A DNA stretch of 64,000 nt from Margaritispora aquatica (taxonomy: Eukaryota; Ascomycota; Leotiomycetes; Helotiales; Discinellaceae): NCBI GenBank assembly GCA_007644065.1, contig VJWN01000017.1:186001-250000 (forward strand), given 5' to 3'. This document shows, one piece after another, positions 45,887 to 57,580 of the stretch (its first letter is position 1; every line of letters starts with the position of its first letter). Both the position numbers and the translations under genes were made by a program. Below the pieces are notes generated by a model. It had not been told where the DNA came from. It ran no database searches and saw only the letters and a list, made by a program, of their open reading frames with translations.

Positions 45887-47082
45887 TCATGGATGCTCAT
45901 CGTCGTTGCGGGCAGCGGCTGCCGCCCAATCCAAGCCTCGTTGGCGAGCATTTCCATAGCAGTCGTCTCCCTGAAAAAAATTAGAGTATGAAACATGATT
46001 GATGAATGGAAGAACTTACTGGTTGACAAAGAATGTCTAATCTGTGAGCTGGATGCTCACATCCGTGGAGAATTTCGTCGTAATCGTGGGTCGGTGGTGG
46101 CCATCGAATTTCGAATCCTCCGGGGGTTAGTTGGTAGTTTCCAGGGTGTACCGGTCCCTTATTTCGTCCGTTCGCAGGAGTCGGGTGCTGAAGGACGGCG
46201 TCGTCCAGTGGTAGTCGGGCCGTCGGTGGGTCGAGGGGATCGAATGCTCGGATTGCTGAAAGATGTTAGCAGAGATCATCACCATCAATGGAGGTTGCAC
46301 TTACCGTGAATGTTCCATCCACCATACTCTGCAAATCGAGCGTGTTTGGTGACCTTCTTCTTCTTAATCACGAGAGCAGGAGGGGTCGGGATACGGCGCT
46401 TTGGGATCGAAACCTTCCGTCGGATGGCCAAGGGAGCCGGAGGTGCTTCCACGGGCTCCTTTCGGATGCTCAGTCGGAGCGGAGTTACCGGAGCTGGGAG
46501 GTCCTCAGGGTCCTTTCGGATGGCTAAGGGGGCCGGAACCTGAGGAGCTGGTAGTTCGAGTTCAAGGGAGGCCAACAGCTCATCGAGGGGATCAATCTCG
46601 ATGACTGCCGGTGTTGGAACTAAGGGAGTTATCACAGGAAGGTCGACCACCACAGGGATGGCCGGAGCCTTCACAGGAATCTGAGGCTTCACGATTAGCG
46701 GAGAAACCTTTCTTGGCTTGGGGAAGGGGAATCTCTTGGAAGCAGCTGCCGAAACTGCAGCTGCCTCCCTTGCCTTTCTGAGTCGCTCAACGTGTCCGAG
46801 GACAGAGGATTCGGTCTTCTTCGACATGGTGCCGGGGATGGTGACCGAGGAGAGGGTAGGAGTAACGATACGGCGGGAGGTAATGGTGAAAGGAGTGGAC
46901 GATCCGAGGTTGGAAGCCTTGGATCTGGTAATAATAGAAGAAGAAGGGACCGCTGTGGGAGCAGCAGGTCGAAAGAGGGAAAGGACCGACTTGGTGATGG
47001 AACCAAGAGTAGATTGACGTGGTGCAGGGGTAGCGAATCCCTGCGACCGGGTGAGTTTGAACGAATCCAAAAAGGAAGACAT
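45887..47082 (-). CDS. Basic, proline-rich protein of unknown function
   Basis: Exons are 47082-46305, 46255-46020 and 45970-45887, giving 365 aa. Introns are GTAAGTGCAACC...CTTTCAG and GTAAGTTCTTCC...TTTTCAG. The N-terminal 130 aa are Ser/Thr/Arg-rich (TPAPRQSTLGSITKSVLSLF). The middle is Pro/Val-rich and holds three imperfect copies of a unit like APxPLxIRK[DE]P. A basic block (VIKKKKVTKHARFAEYGGW) leads into the second exon, which reads as ordered sequence (HPGNYQLTPGGFEIRWPPP, EHPAHRLDILCQP). The last exon begins GDDCYGNARQRGLDW and ends NDDEHP. Its TGA abuts a perfect GTAAGT, and an alternative acceptor 4 nt downstream opens another frame, so the C-terminus is uncertain. No family is recognised. 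The leading Ser/Arg-rich region could be a nuclear or mitochondrial signal. Confidence 0.65.
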
Positions 47083-50000
47083 TGCAAACTGGAGAGAAAA
47101 GAAAAGAAATCAAAGGAGTGGGAAGTGAGCTTCCTTTATACTCCATGATCGAAGGACGCTTCTTTGGCGTTGTGCACTATTTCGGCAAACTCGAACGCTA
47201 CATCGGCAATGAAACTCTCGAGATGACGATAATGGTATGATTTAGAGGGAGCTAGTTTGGTGTGGCATCAATTACCCAAAAAATTGATGTAGCTGAGAGG
47301 GGTGATAGCAAGAAAGCTCTAGCTGATAGAGAACTTTGGAGCTGGCGAAGTTATTAGATGGAAATTGCGTCACTGCAAGCAAAGAGTGGTTAACTCAAAA
47401 TGAAAAGTCTGGTATTCTGATGTAAACATTGTCATCGAGGCATGAGAAGATCAGTCTAGGACTGTTTTGAAGTAAACAATGGAGTTTCGTAGGTGGTTTG
47501 CCCGATTTTAGGGCGCAAATATCCGGAACTTCCGTGATGCGTTGCTATAATCTCAATGAAAATGATAGACTCGCCCACAAGTAGATCACGAAATATGAGG
47601 ATTCAAGCGCAATAGCAATGGTCAGGGTGCGGAGTGTAAAGGTTTAGGGGATCAGGCGAAAGAAGTTTCTCGCTTGCTGATAATGTTGTGTACTTGGTCA
47701 GTCGAGATACAATTTAACGAGACGAGGTGATGAGGTATGTCAGACTAGCTGCAGCACGTATTGCCCCGTAGTATCTTGCGCACAATCAACGCGATATTCA
47801 CAACAAGGAGTGAAATTTTCGCATCTTATAGCTCAGCAACAAATTCGCCATAATCTCAATTATCTGCTCCCAAATCCAATTTTGATCAAGGATCGTCCTC
47901 AGCGTATCTCAAATCGCAGCACTTTTTAACCTCATCGTAGAATTTTGCTTACTTCATGCCCACTAGATCAAAACACGGAGATGTGAATTCAACACAATCT
48001 GAGTTCCCTCGCTTTGTGGACTAACCAAGCATATTTCCAAGTCAGGAATAGATTAGAGGGAGAGGCGCAAATGTGAGAAAGCTATGACGATCGTGGACTT
48101 ATATAAAACCTCCTAGTCACTTGGCTGACATGCAACTCTCTAAGTGGAATTCAAGAGATTTAATGATTGCAAGCTTACCCAAGTCTCCGCTAGTGCATCT
48201 TCAAGCCAGAGATGAACTGAGGAAAAGGACGTCGATTTGAGGAGCAACATAAAATGTGCCTAGATGCATTTGTATACTGTTTGGACGAGTTGGCTAAAAT
48301 GTACGTTGATATTGTCTCTGGTGTTGAATAGATTACCCAACTTGGTAGGTCATTGTCTAAAGCAATCCAGCTAACATAAATCTAAATCAATCAAAATTAA
48401 GGAAGGAAGGTGCTCGGTCGCATCGATAGTGGTGGATACTCAGGCTTGTAAGACATCCTTACGACAGTGCACTTGCTTCCAATGCAACTTCTCACCTGAA
48501 CAGCCTAATGCGCATTTCCACAACTAACGAAGACTTAGAGTCGCAACACGCAGTCAACAAGATCACCACAAAGCAAATGACTGCTTGTTTCACCCGCAAA
48601 TCTATCTTCATTCCACCAGTGAACAGACAATAACAATCATACAAATAGTTCACTCAAGATCTGCCAAGATGAAGCTAAAAGCCAAGCTCGTGGCCAGTTC
48701 TTGAAATCATAGCCACTGCATTTGCAAGAGGAAACTTTGTCAGCATCGAGCGTCAAAGATGAGACACAGCTGTTATATCAATGAATCGATATGATCAGAT
48801 ACCACAACCTCGCATCTCATCTCATCAATTGGACATAGAGCTAACATTTGGCTTTAAATAACTGCATGAATGATATCTTATACCTCCAGCAAACCACACA
48901 CAGCACGAAATAAGTCTAAATATAACGAACTTCGGGTCAAGAAATTTCAGACTCTTCGCTGAGCGATTTAGAATAAGATGCAAATTTTGCGCTCGTCTAC
49001 TGTTCTCGAACATCCTCGAACAGGTGTACAAGGACATTACATCAAATCGGTAGCAAAAGCCCTGAGCCGTACACCTGGATTAAGCAACGAGCGATGCGGT
49101 GGGCAGAAGGACAACTTTTTGAGGCACGTTTCCAACAGGAGTGCCATTAATTGCTTGATCTAGGAAACAGAGAGGAACGAGGTAGCTGTTACATAAACCC
49201 AATTTGCTAGTAGCAACGAGACCATAAAAAGAAGAGGCACACCTGGAGAAAGCTTAAGACTAGGTGAACAAGATAGTGTAGCTTGATTCCATTGGGAAAT
49301 TAGAATCCTTGGTTAACCATATAGCTTGCACAGTAAGCAGCCTCGATCTCACGACCAGCGCGGTAGGAGTTACGCACCCGCAGATAACAATTCGCAAACT
49401 CCCTCGTGCCCTCTTGTTGCAGGATCCTTGACTTGTAGAAAGACAAACACCTCGAATTTGCGGCAAATGGTAGACCATACATGCCAGCAAGACATTTGCG
49501 GCTATGTATCCAATTAGGATAAACGGCGGAGGCTGGATGGCAGAAGATGAATGGTAGAAAATAATCGGCAAATGACGAAATGCCGAGGATTTATAACGGG
49601 GGATGAAAGTCGGCTTAAATGGCAAAGGATGTATATCAGAAACTATTGAAACCGAGAAGAAACCAAGAGGTATTTAAGGATACAGATCTGCCTCATTCCA
49701 GCAGACCACAAGAAGTTGGGCGCACCGAACCAATAACCAAAGGCTTAGGCATTTATTTTCCCAAATATCAAACACCATAGTTTTCACGCATATCTGGAAC
49801 AAATTCCAAGCCTCACATCAAAAGCAAAAAGGAGAACTAACGATGATCCCTTGTCGCTACAAGAATAATCTGCGCACAATAACAAAGACATATTGAAGGT
49901 AGAGATATATCTACATATTGTTGGCGGTTGTTGTTGCACACGCTCTCAGAATCATCCATTCCTAAGGTATACGAAGATGTAATTATAATTATCATATGAC

Positions 50001-50247
50001 TCGTTTCTCTGTGGCGAGATTGTAAAGGTAATGTAAGGTAACAAAGCTCAAGGTCACAATGGGCAAAATATCATATCAAGTTGTTCAGAAAGCTCTTCCG
50101 AATTTGGGATTTCGAGGCTCTATCTTATTGTGAATCACTTCGCGCTAATATCCAAAGGCCCAACTACATATAGCACGATACAATAACTAATTCGTGAAAG
50201 CTGAACTCATACAGCATCTCACATATGGCTAATACAATATCTAATCA
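47083..50247. other. Long gene-free region
   Basis: This 3.2 kb has no supportable gene on either strand. Open frames are short, overlap each other and show no family sequence (for example 49260-49625 minus). It includes the promoter of the minus-strand Pro-rich gene next to 47083. No repeats longer than a few units were noticed. Confidence 0.35.
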
Positions 50248-50333
50248 TTGTTTAAGCCCCTTGATTCCAACAACCTCGTCCTCCCAATCTCAAACAGATC
50301 TCTAGCTGTAAACTTCAACTTCTTTTTCCACAA

Positions 50334-50422
50334 CTCCATCTTTAACATCTCCATCTTCAACAACTCCATCTTCAACAACTCCATCTTCAACAACTCCATC
50401 TTCAACAACTCCATCTTCAACA
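50334..50422. repeat. 15-bp tandem repeat, unit CTCCATCTTCAACAA, about 5 copies
   Basis: At least five near-perfect copies run head to tail, preceded by two degenerate copies (TTTAACAT, TTTTTCCA variants). The unit length is a multiple of three, so plus frames read as SIFNN or TTPSS repeats and the minus strand reads as KMELL repeats. It ends about 95 bp before the start of the 200-aa frame at 50517. Confidence 0.85.
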
Positions 50423-50516
50423 GCACAATCTCCCGCAACATCATTACACGATCTCTCGTTCAGCAATCCATTCGTCATCCTCAGCCAGCAACTCAGCCTT
50501 ATCCCAAGCAACCAAA

Positions 50517-51119
50517 ATGACACCGCTACCTTCTAAATTCAAAATCAACAGCAGACATGCATTCAACCCCGAAGTTGGCACAGTAAACATCTTAATGCTC
50601 GCCGATATGCTCAAGGACGGCATTTACGCCAAAGACCGAGTCGGCGATGGTATTCTAGGCGTCGTCGTATTCGCTACCAAGATCTCTCTCATCCCGGAGT
50701 GGGTTGCGTCACTCTTTCAGATCCCATTTCTGGAAGGCATGAAATACCGCAAAAGTATCAAGAAATTCGGACATCCGTTCTACGGTCCAGATGGGAAGGT
50801 GGTCAAAATTGATGATAGGGTCTTCGATGGTGACGCTTCTCACTTGGAGGACTCACCCCTCGAGATCTCACCCCTCGACTTGAATGGCATCCGCAACCAT
50901 CCAAACTATGGAGCGTGGGCGGCGAAGGTTCTATATGCTGTAGGACATTCGGGACCAACTACTTACGTCCGCAAACACACTTACGACAGTAAGAAGGCAT
51001 GCGATTACCATGTCAACAACATCGATTACACCCCAGGCCCTTTGAGCGAGGCTCCAGACATACCATATCATCCTCACCCTTATCAGGCCCCAGCAGCCCC
51101 GCGACCATCTTGGCCATAG
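50517..51119 (+). CDS. Hypothetical 200-aa protein
   Basis: This is a single open frame of 200 aa. The middle has hydrophobic segments (GDGILGVVVFATKISLIPEW, ASLFQIPFLEG) too interrupted to call membrane helices. A duplicated SPLEISPLDL lies in the second half, and the C-terminus is Pro/His-rich (PYHPHPYQAPAAPRPSWP). No family is recognised. The start ATG overlaps the TGA of an upstream frame (50248-50520) that reads through the 15-bp repeat, so the repeat may lie in its 5' UTR or belong to an alternative start. Even amino-acid use and length support a real protein, but there is no homology evidence. Confidence 0.5.
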   Translation: MTPLPSKFKINSRHAFNPEVGTVNILMLADMLKDGIYAKDRVGDGILGVVVFATKISLIPEWVASLFQIPFLEGMKYRKSIKKFGHPFYGPDGKVVKIDDRVFDGDASHLEDSPLEISPLDLNGIRNHPNYGAWAAKVLYAVGHSGPTTYVRKHTYDSKKACDYHVNNIDYTPGPLSEAPDIPYHPHPYQAPAAPRPSWP

Positions 51120-52540
51120 AATACAGATTAAGAAGCTGCAAGGGAATCTCACGACAGCTAAAAGCACACGGTCAACGCAAAGCGACTGAGAAGTGAGGCC
51201 AGCGGTTGGAGTCTAGGAAGACAACAGGGTGGAAGACAACAGGGTAATGGTGGATCCCACAGAGGAAAGAGGAAAGTTGATATCGTGGAGGAACACCGAT
51301 GTGGGAAATAAGTGAATCACTGAACATATCGTTCTAGGAATACATCGTTGGTCTTTGGGAATGATCGCGTGCGCCTCGGGAATATCAAATACACGTTGCT
51401 TCCACGTCACATTCTGCTTTTGACAATCATCTTCTAGGCTAAGTGAGAAACGAAACCAGTAGGCTATAAGAGGTTCTATTGCTCAAATACTTTGCAAACA
51501 ATACGCTTAAAATGGAAGTCATCTATCATCGGTTATGTCTCCTACATACCACAGAAGTCAGACTCAACTCTACATATGCAATCCTAATAGAGATACCTTA
51601 AGAACTCATTGATTCCACTGCTTGAGAAGACAGATTCAGACCGAACTCTGTCGGACAGGCCACCGCTTAACTGTTCTGAAAGAAATCCAGACTGATGAAT
51701 CTACCAGACACTCAGACATCGAAGGTATATATGTCGGTGTAGGACAGCATTAAACCAAACTATGTCCGCGTGTACTCCAAACTCCCAATACCAAGGTTTC
51801 CCATAAGTATCTGGCTCTCAAGAGACGTAAGAGATATAGAATATGAAAACAAATTTGGTTGGTTCTAAAGCATTGTATACCTTACCTTAGGTAATCGTGA
51901 AGTTTCACATCACATGACTCTTAATGCCTGGGGCATCAATTCCAAGCAAACAGGGCAAACACTTTCAGGCTAGGCTCACCCTGGACTAGCGCCAAAACCA
52001 CCATTTCGCGACTATTTAAACACGTCTTTCCCTCGTCCCTTTCACTCCTTTTCTTTTCTTCCCCATCTTAGTGCATGGGTAAGCATCTCCCCCCCAAACT
52101 TGTCTGCCAAACATTCATTTGCTAACTCTTTGCACAGGTTTTACGCATATCAGTGAGGATTCGTCCGAGATTGCGTTTTTGCTAGTTGAAAACTATAACC
52201 ATGACCGCTCTTGGGTGTCTTCGGACGCCTAAGGAATTTTTGTACCTCATTTTCTCGAAAGAGATCTTATCTTTTTTTCATTGTGGGTGGCTCTTGATGA
52301 GCTTCTACGAAGAAGAATAATACTTGGCACGATTTTGTAGGTAGCAGATCTGTCAGAAGGAATGGGCGCGCAAAGATCGCGATCCGCGGAGCCAGGATTG
52401 GAATACAAACAGACCAAGGCCGAGATCGCGAATCTCATATCAGGTTGTGTATCTCCTGCGTGCTGTGTCAGCAGAGCAAGCAAGCTGCCGATTAACCTAG
52501 TAGATCTGCGAGGGGTAAACAATTACCTCAAAACATCAAA
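51120..52540. other. Intergenic region, no gene seen
   Basis: This holds the promoter of the RmlD/MAT2B-like gene. A C/T-rich patch at about 52020-52095 may be a transcription start region. Nothing else was supported. Confidence 0.35.
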
Positions 52541-53596
52541 ATGGCCAAAACAGTCTTAATCACAGGAGCTACAGGTTTGCTGGGCAGACAAGTTGTTAAA
52601 GCATTCGAGAGAGCAGGATGGGATGTGAAAGGAACTGGCTTCACAAGAGCAAAGCCTCCCACCATTCTCAAGCTTGATCTGGGTGATGAGGCAGCTGTCA
52701 CCCAAGCTCTGGATGATCTCAAGTAGGTCCAACTTTCCTTCAATATCTCAATCTAACCAGTCAAGACCACAAGTCGTCGTCCATTGTGCCGCCAACCGCT
52801 TCCCAGACAAATGCGACAGTGATCCTGAAGGAACCAAAGCCCTCAATGTGACCGCATCCGCATCCCTCGCCAACATCTGCGCTGCTCGATCCATCCTCCT
52901 CATCTACATCTCGACCGACTATGTCTTTCCAGGTACCGAAGGACACGCGCCATACCAAGTTACCAGCACACCTAAACCTCCAAATCTGTACGGCGAGACG
53001 AAGCTGGGAGGGGAGAAAGCTGTGTTGAGCGAATTTGCAAGTGCGGGGAAGCTAGGATGGGGAGTTGTGCTCAGAGTTCCAGTTCTCTATGGAGAGGCTG
53101 AGAAGAATGCTGAGTCTGCGGTCAACGTCTTGATGGACTCACTGTGGAAGGCACAAGAGAAAGATGCAAGCGTTGCGATGGATCACTGGGCATTGAGATA
53201 TCCCACTAACACTGAAGACGTTGGACGAGTGCTCAAAGGTACGTGAAACCAGCTCACCATCGCACGAGCATCAGAATCCTGCTGACACAGTAGGAAATAG
53301 ACATTGCAACCAAGTACCTCGACACGGATGACAAGTCCACCCTTCCGCAGATCCTCCAATTTTCCTCGGAGGACAAGTACACGAAATACGAGATCTGCGA
53401 GCTCTTTGGTGAGATCATGGGTTTACCACTCGACGGCATGAAGGCGAACACAGAAGGAAATGACCCCAACGCCAGCGTGCAGAGACCGTACGATTGTCAC
53501 CTCTCGAGCCAGGCCTTGGTTGATCTGGGCATCAATACTTCCACCATGGACTTCCCTGGCTGGTGGAAGAGGGAAGCGAGAGCATTTCGAAAGTGA
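52541..53596 (+). CDS. RmlD-like / MAT2B-like NAD(P)-binding protein
   Basis: This is an extended short-chain dehydrogenase fold, related to dTDP-4-dehydrorhamnose reductase and to the regulatory beta subunit of methionine adenosyltransferase. Exons are 52541-52722, 52766-53238 and 53301-53596, giving 316 aa, the family length. Marks: TVLITGATGLLGRQVV (glycine-rich dinucleotide loop), VVVHCAANRFPDKCD, IYISTDYVFPG, YGETKLGGEKA (the YxxxK pair), VLRVPVLYGE, RYPTNTEDVGRVL, and a C-terminal IQRPYD-like segment (ASVQRPYDCHLSSQALVDLG). Junctions restore DDLKPQVVVHC and RVLKDIATKYL. In fungi lacking a rhamnose pathway the MAT2B-like role is the common annotation. It could affect AdoMet synthesis, which would complement the MTHFR elsewhere in the window, but that link is inference. 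Confidence 0.9.
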
Positions 53597-54954
53597 GACG
53601 AGACTTGTGGACGGAGGCATTGCCATTGAAGAAGTAATTGTCTCGGTGTACCTGCAGCATATCGGCGAGTACAAATAAGATTCGATAGGGTACTTACTGT
53701 ACATAGAGATTGGATTGGAGGATGATGGGTTTGAAGGGAGATTTTGTGTCAAGGAGGAATACATTGCGGGTACATCCTCTCTCTGGCACATTGTCGCATC
53801 AAGAGTTCCATCACCATTCATCTGCTTTGTGTACGAGGTTATCAGGTACCAGATATCAGGTCACACACACTCTCACCGAGATGCACACCTGTCAATCGTT
53901 GATTGAGCCCCCCTGACGAATTGGTATCATACAAATTTCCACCATGATATGCGGCTTTATCACTTTATCCATGCTTCTTCCAAGCCCTGCCTGACTTTTT
54001 TTTTGATCCGCAGATCTCTGGGATATTCCGCCTTCACCATCGGATCTGAATCACTGGAATCTCCCCAGATTTATTCTCCCGTCAGCAAACTCTGGATCTG
54101 TGGATCTGTGAATCTGAATGATTATCTTATGTGTATCGAGCGACGCCGCGAGCGAGTGAGCATGGGCCAAGCTGGCAATGGAACTGTTGTTGTTTGATTA
54201 TTCTCACTCATCCGATGTTTCTTTGGACGAAGCAATATATTCAATCGATTAATTGGATGAACTCCACCGAACAAATTCAAACATCTTCAATGCCTTTATG
54301 AAGCCATTATTATGCATCCGACCTGGAATGTACCTTGTTCAGCCCTCTCGTGCCTCCTGTCATGTCATGCTATGCTTGTTCACTTCTGTAGCAAAGTTTA
54401 GACGTGCAAACACTCTTCCAGTCCTACGATAACCAGTAAGTTCCGATCTTCCTCAGGGCCCTTCTCCGCATTATGTATGTACTAGTATTAGTATGCCCGG
54501 GAGATCTGCATTGGTGAACGAAGTGCGTCAAAAATAATATGCGGTGTTAATTTTTAAAATTAAACCCCCCGTAAGGAGGATACCATGCAGTGCATTGTCA
54601 GCCCTGAACGAATAGTTGCTCCCCATTATTGTCCACCTGCTTTTCCTGAGACCGAACAGACCCAAACGGACCACTGGACACGAACTGGACTGTCTGGACT
54701 GTCTGGGTAGAGTGTCTGGAGTGTCTGGTTTGTATGGGAATTGCTTGTTCTTCTCACCTTTCCATTCCACACACCACATAAGCCACCAGCCACCGGCCCT
54801 CACTGCCCTCTTATTTCGCTCTTCCCCTCCGCTCTCTTGCATTGGATACTGTAGGTTATATTATTCCTGCCATGACCGAGCGCGCTACGAACAATCTACA
54901 TCGACATCGAACTACTGCACAATACCTGTGAGAGGTATATACTTTCCTTAAGCC
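53597..54954. other. Intergenic region, no gene seen
   Basis: This 1.36 kb between two plus-strand genes contains the 3' UTR of the RmlD-like gene and the promoter of the RA-PH protein. TGTCTGG-type units repeat around 54688-54728. An AT-rich stretch lies near 54535-54570. Confidence 0.4.
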
Positions 54955-57580
54955 ATGTCGCAAGATACAGAATCAACAGCAGACAACTTGCCCAAGTATA
55001 CGCGCTACAAATCTGTGCGACACACGATGCAGCCCGACAGTGGTGCCGTGCCAGAGCGAATCCCCGAGCAGGATGTTCATCGGACGAAGAGCATGTCGAG
55101 ATATCGTCGATCGAGGGGCCCAATGGCGAAACCTGAGCACCCCCCTCTGCCAGAAGTCCCGGTGCCTGTGGTACCTTCAGTACCTTCAGTGATGAGGGCA
55201 AACACGACCGCAGTAAGAAGTCAACGCTCAACACCTGTCATGAATCCCGCGGTATCAAGAAACGCCTCTTCACGAAGAGTTACAGAGCCCGTCCCTGCTG
55301 GGGGTTTGAGATCGCATCCTCCGGACGAGTACCATCGAGCGCAAACACTCACCCGGCCGCCTCAAGAGACGGAGAACGAGCGTCTGCGAAGGAAGATCAA
55401 GGAGTTTCAGGAACGGGAGGCGCTGAAGAAATTGGGTTCTCAGCAGCAGCCTGTCGAACAGGCACATTCACAACAATTGCGCAAAATACCTGCTGGACAG
55501 GCTCAATTGGAAACAGAGCCGAAACGAAGACCTACACAACGACAGCCGGCACCTGTGGCGGATGCGAGAAGGAATGATGCAGCGCAAGCCAGAGAAACCG
55601 CGGGGCGGATTCTGGCGGAGGAGAAAGCTCGTGCTGCCCAATTGAACAAACAGGCTGTTGAGACTGAGGCAGATCGAGCCCGCAAGGCCGAGGAGGAGAA
55701 TGCGAGAATGTTGGAAGAACAAAAGAAGAAGGATTTGGAGAGGCTTCAGAAGGAATTGGATGCCGCGGTGCCTGTGCCTTCTTCCGAGCCAAAACTACAT
55801 TCCTTGACCAGCCCATTGAGGGAGAAATTTTCATTCTTCTCCAGGAAGAGAGACTCTGCGAGAAGTACACCACCTCCCACTCCGAAGGGTGCAGGATCAA
55901 AGACAGCCCCTGCCCCAATTGGCTCGACCGCCCCACGACTACCTGGATTTGTAGATGCACCGAAGAAAGTCGAGAAGCCAAAGGAGGTTGACCAGTCACT
56001 TCAGATTGGTCAAGGTGGTGGAGGTATCGTGCCTCAAACTGACGCTCCAATATCAGCATCGAATGCTGGCGAACGAGTAAGTGATCATCCGTAAACTTCA
56101 GAATTATGCTAATAGTGTTCAGCGAGTACTTATTCGCTGTAAACAATCATCCATTAACTTGCCCATTACACCTGAAACTACACCATCCGAACTAATCTAT
56201 TCTGCTGCAAATATTATGTCACAAGATATCACACCAGCTTCATCTATTTTGATCGAGTCCTACACACAACTTGGCCTAGAGAGGCGTGTTCGCCGGTACG
56301 AACATGTTCGAGATGTCATGAACTCATGGGACAGAGATACCCAAAATTCCTTTGTTCTTCAGCACTCAGACTCTGCTACATCCGGTGCGGATTTAGAAGT
56401 ATCGTCCGTCTCCAGAGAACCACCTGCCGATGTCACTGTTTATATGTACCATTCTCAAAAGCCAGGAAAGTGGAACAAGCGATATATCACTTTGCTCTCT
56501 TCTGGTCAAATCTACATGTCCAAAAAGGCTGGTATCAAGCCATCTGACAAGGATGCTCTCAGTCTATGTCATTTGTCTGATTTTGACATTTATACCCCTA
56601 CACCTCAACAAATTCGAAAGACATTGAAGCCACCAAAGAAGCATTGTTATGCTGTGAAAAGTCAACAGAAAACAACCATGTTTCTTAGCACAGAAAATTT
56701 TGTTCACTTCTTTAGCACCGATGATGAGTTGTTGGCTGAGAAATGGTACGCTGCCGTTCAAGGATGGCGAAGTTGGTATCTGGTGAACAGAATGGGAGAA
56801 GGGAGGAAGAAAGCTGCAAAGAAAGATGAGCAGCGATCTGGAGGCACAAGAGGCCAGGGTCATGTAGCCCTACCTTCAGTTGATGATAATCCTTACACAA
56901 TTGGATCGTTCACTCCGCTATTCGAGTTAACGAATTTCGCCTCGTCAGGAGCCTCTGAAGACGACAATTCAAGTCAAGATCGAGGTCAAAGACAAAATAG
57001 TCTGTCACTGACTCCAGAAAGGGCAAAACGCGAAAGCAAACGCCACCCACCTCCAGTGTCATATCGTGTACCAACCGATCAGGAAGAAGAGTTCACCGCA
57101 GCTGGCCTCCTAGGCCGCACATATTCCCAACGCCAACGCGATCAAGCCAACAACAGAGATGAAAGAGATCGCACCTTCTCCATGGCATCCACCAAGTCCC
57201 GACGACCCGGCACCGCAGGCGACGGTCTAAAGCGTTCCTCTAGCCAGCGGAAACCTAAGCCTTTGCTTGATTTCACACCTCAATTCAAGGAGGCTCCACA
57301 GTGGGATAAGACGGGCAAGGGACATGGTGTTGCTCCTACGATGGGTGGGCTGCTTGTTGAGACTGCCACGACGCCTGCTTCGGGACTGGATGATATTCCC
57401 AAGGCGACGGTGTTCAGGAGGGAGACGACGGCGGGGAGGCAGTGGTCGGGCGCGAATGGCGGTGGTGGAAGAGCAGCGAGTGGTGGCAATGGCTTTATTG
57501 CTGGTGGTTTGCTGAGTGGGTTGAATAATCCAAAAGGTGGTGGAAGTATCATGAATAGGGGGCGCGTTGTTTACGATTGA
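54955..57580 (+). CDS. Coiled-coil, RA- and PH-domain scaffold protein
   Basis: Exons are 54955-56076 and 56123-57580, giving 859 aa. The 46-bp intron (GTAAGTGATC...GTGTTCAG, with GCTAATA branch) joins NAGER to RVLIRCKQSS. The N-terminal 370 aa are disordered with a charged coiled coil (ENERLRRKIKEFQEREALKK; later RARKAEEENARMLEEQKKK). A Ras-association-like domain follows at about residues 375-455 (ITPETTPSELIYSAANIM, SYTQLGLERRVRRYEHVRDV). Then comes a PH domain at about 478-600 (KPGKWNKRYITLLSSGQIYM, then ENFVHFFSTDDELLAEKWY with the C-terminal helix Trp). The tail is Arg/Ser-rich and ends with Gly-rich sequence. The RA-PH order resembles MRL/Grb7-type adaptors that read a Ras-like GTPase and membrane phosphoinositides. 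A polarity or signalling role is inferred. Confidence 0.85.

Noticed and set aside
49260..49625. Minus-strand frames of 121 and 60 codons
   Set aside because: Hydrophobic stretches are irregular, the two frames compete, and no splice or family support was found.
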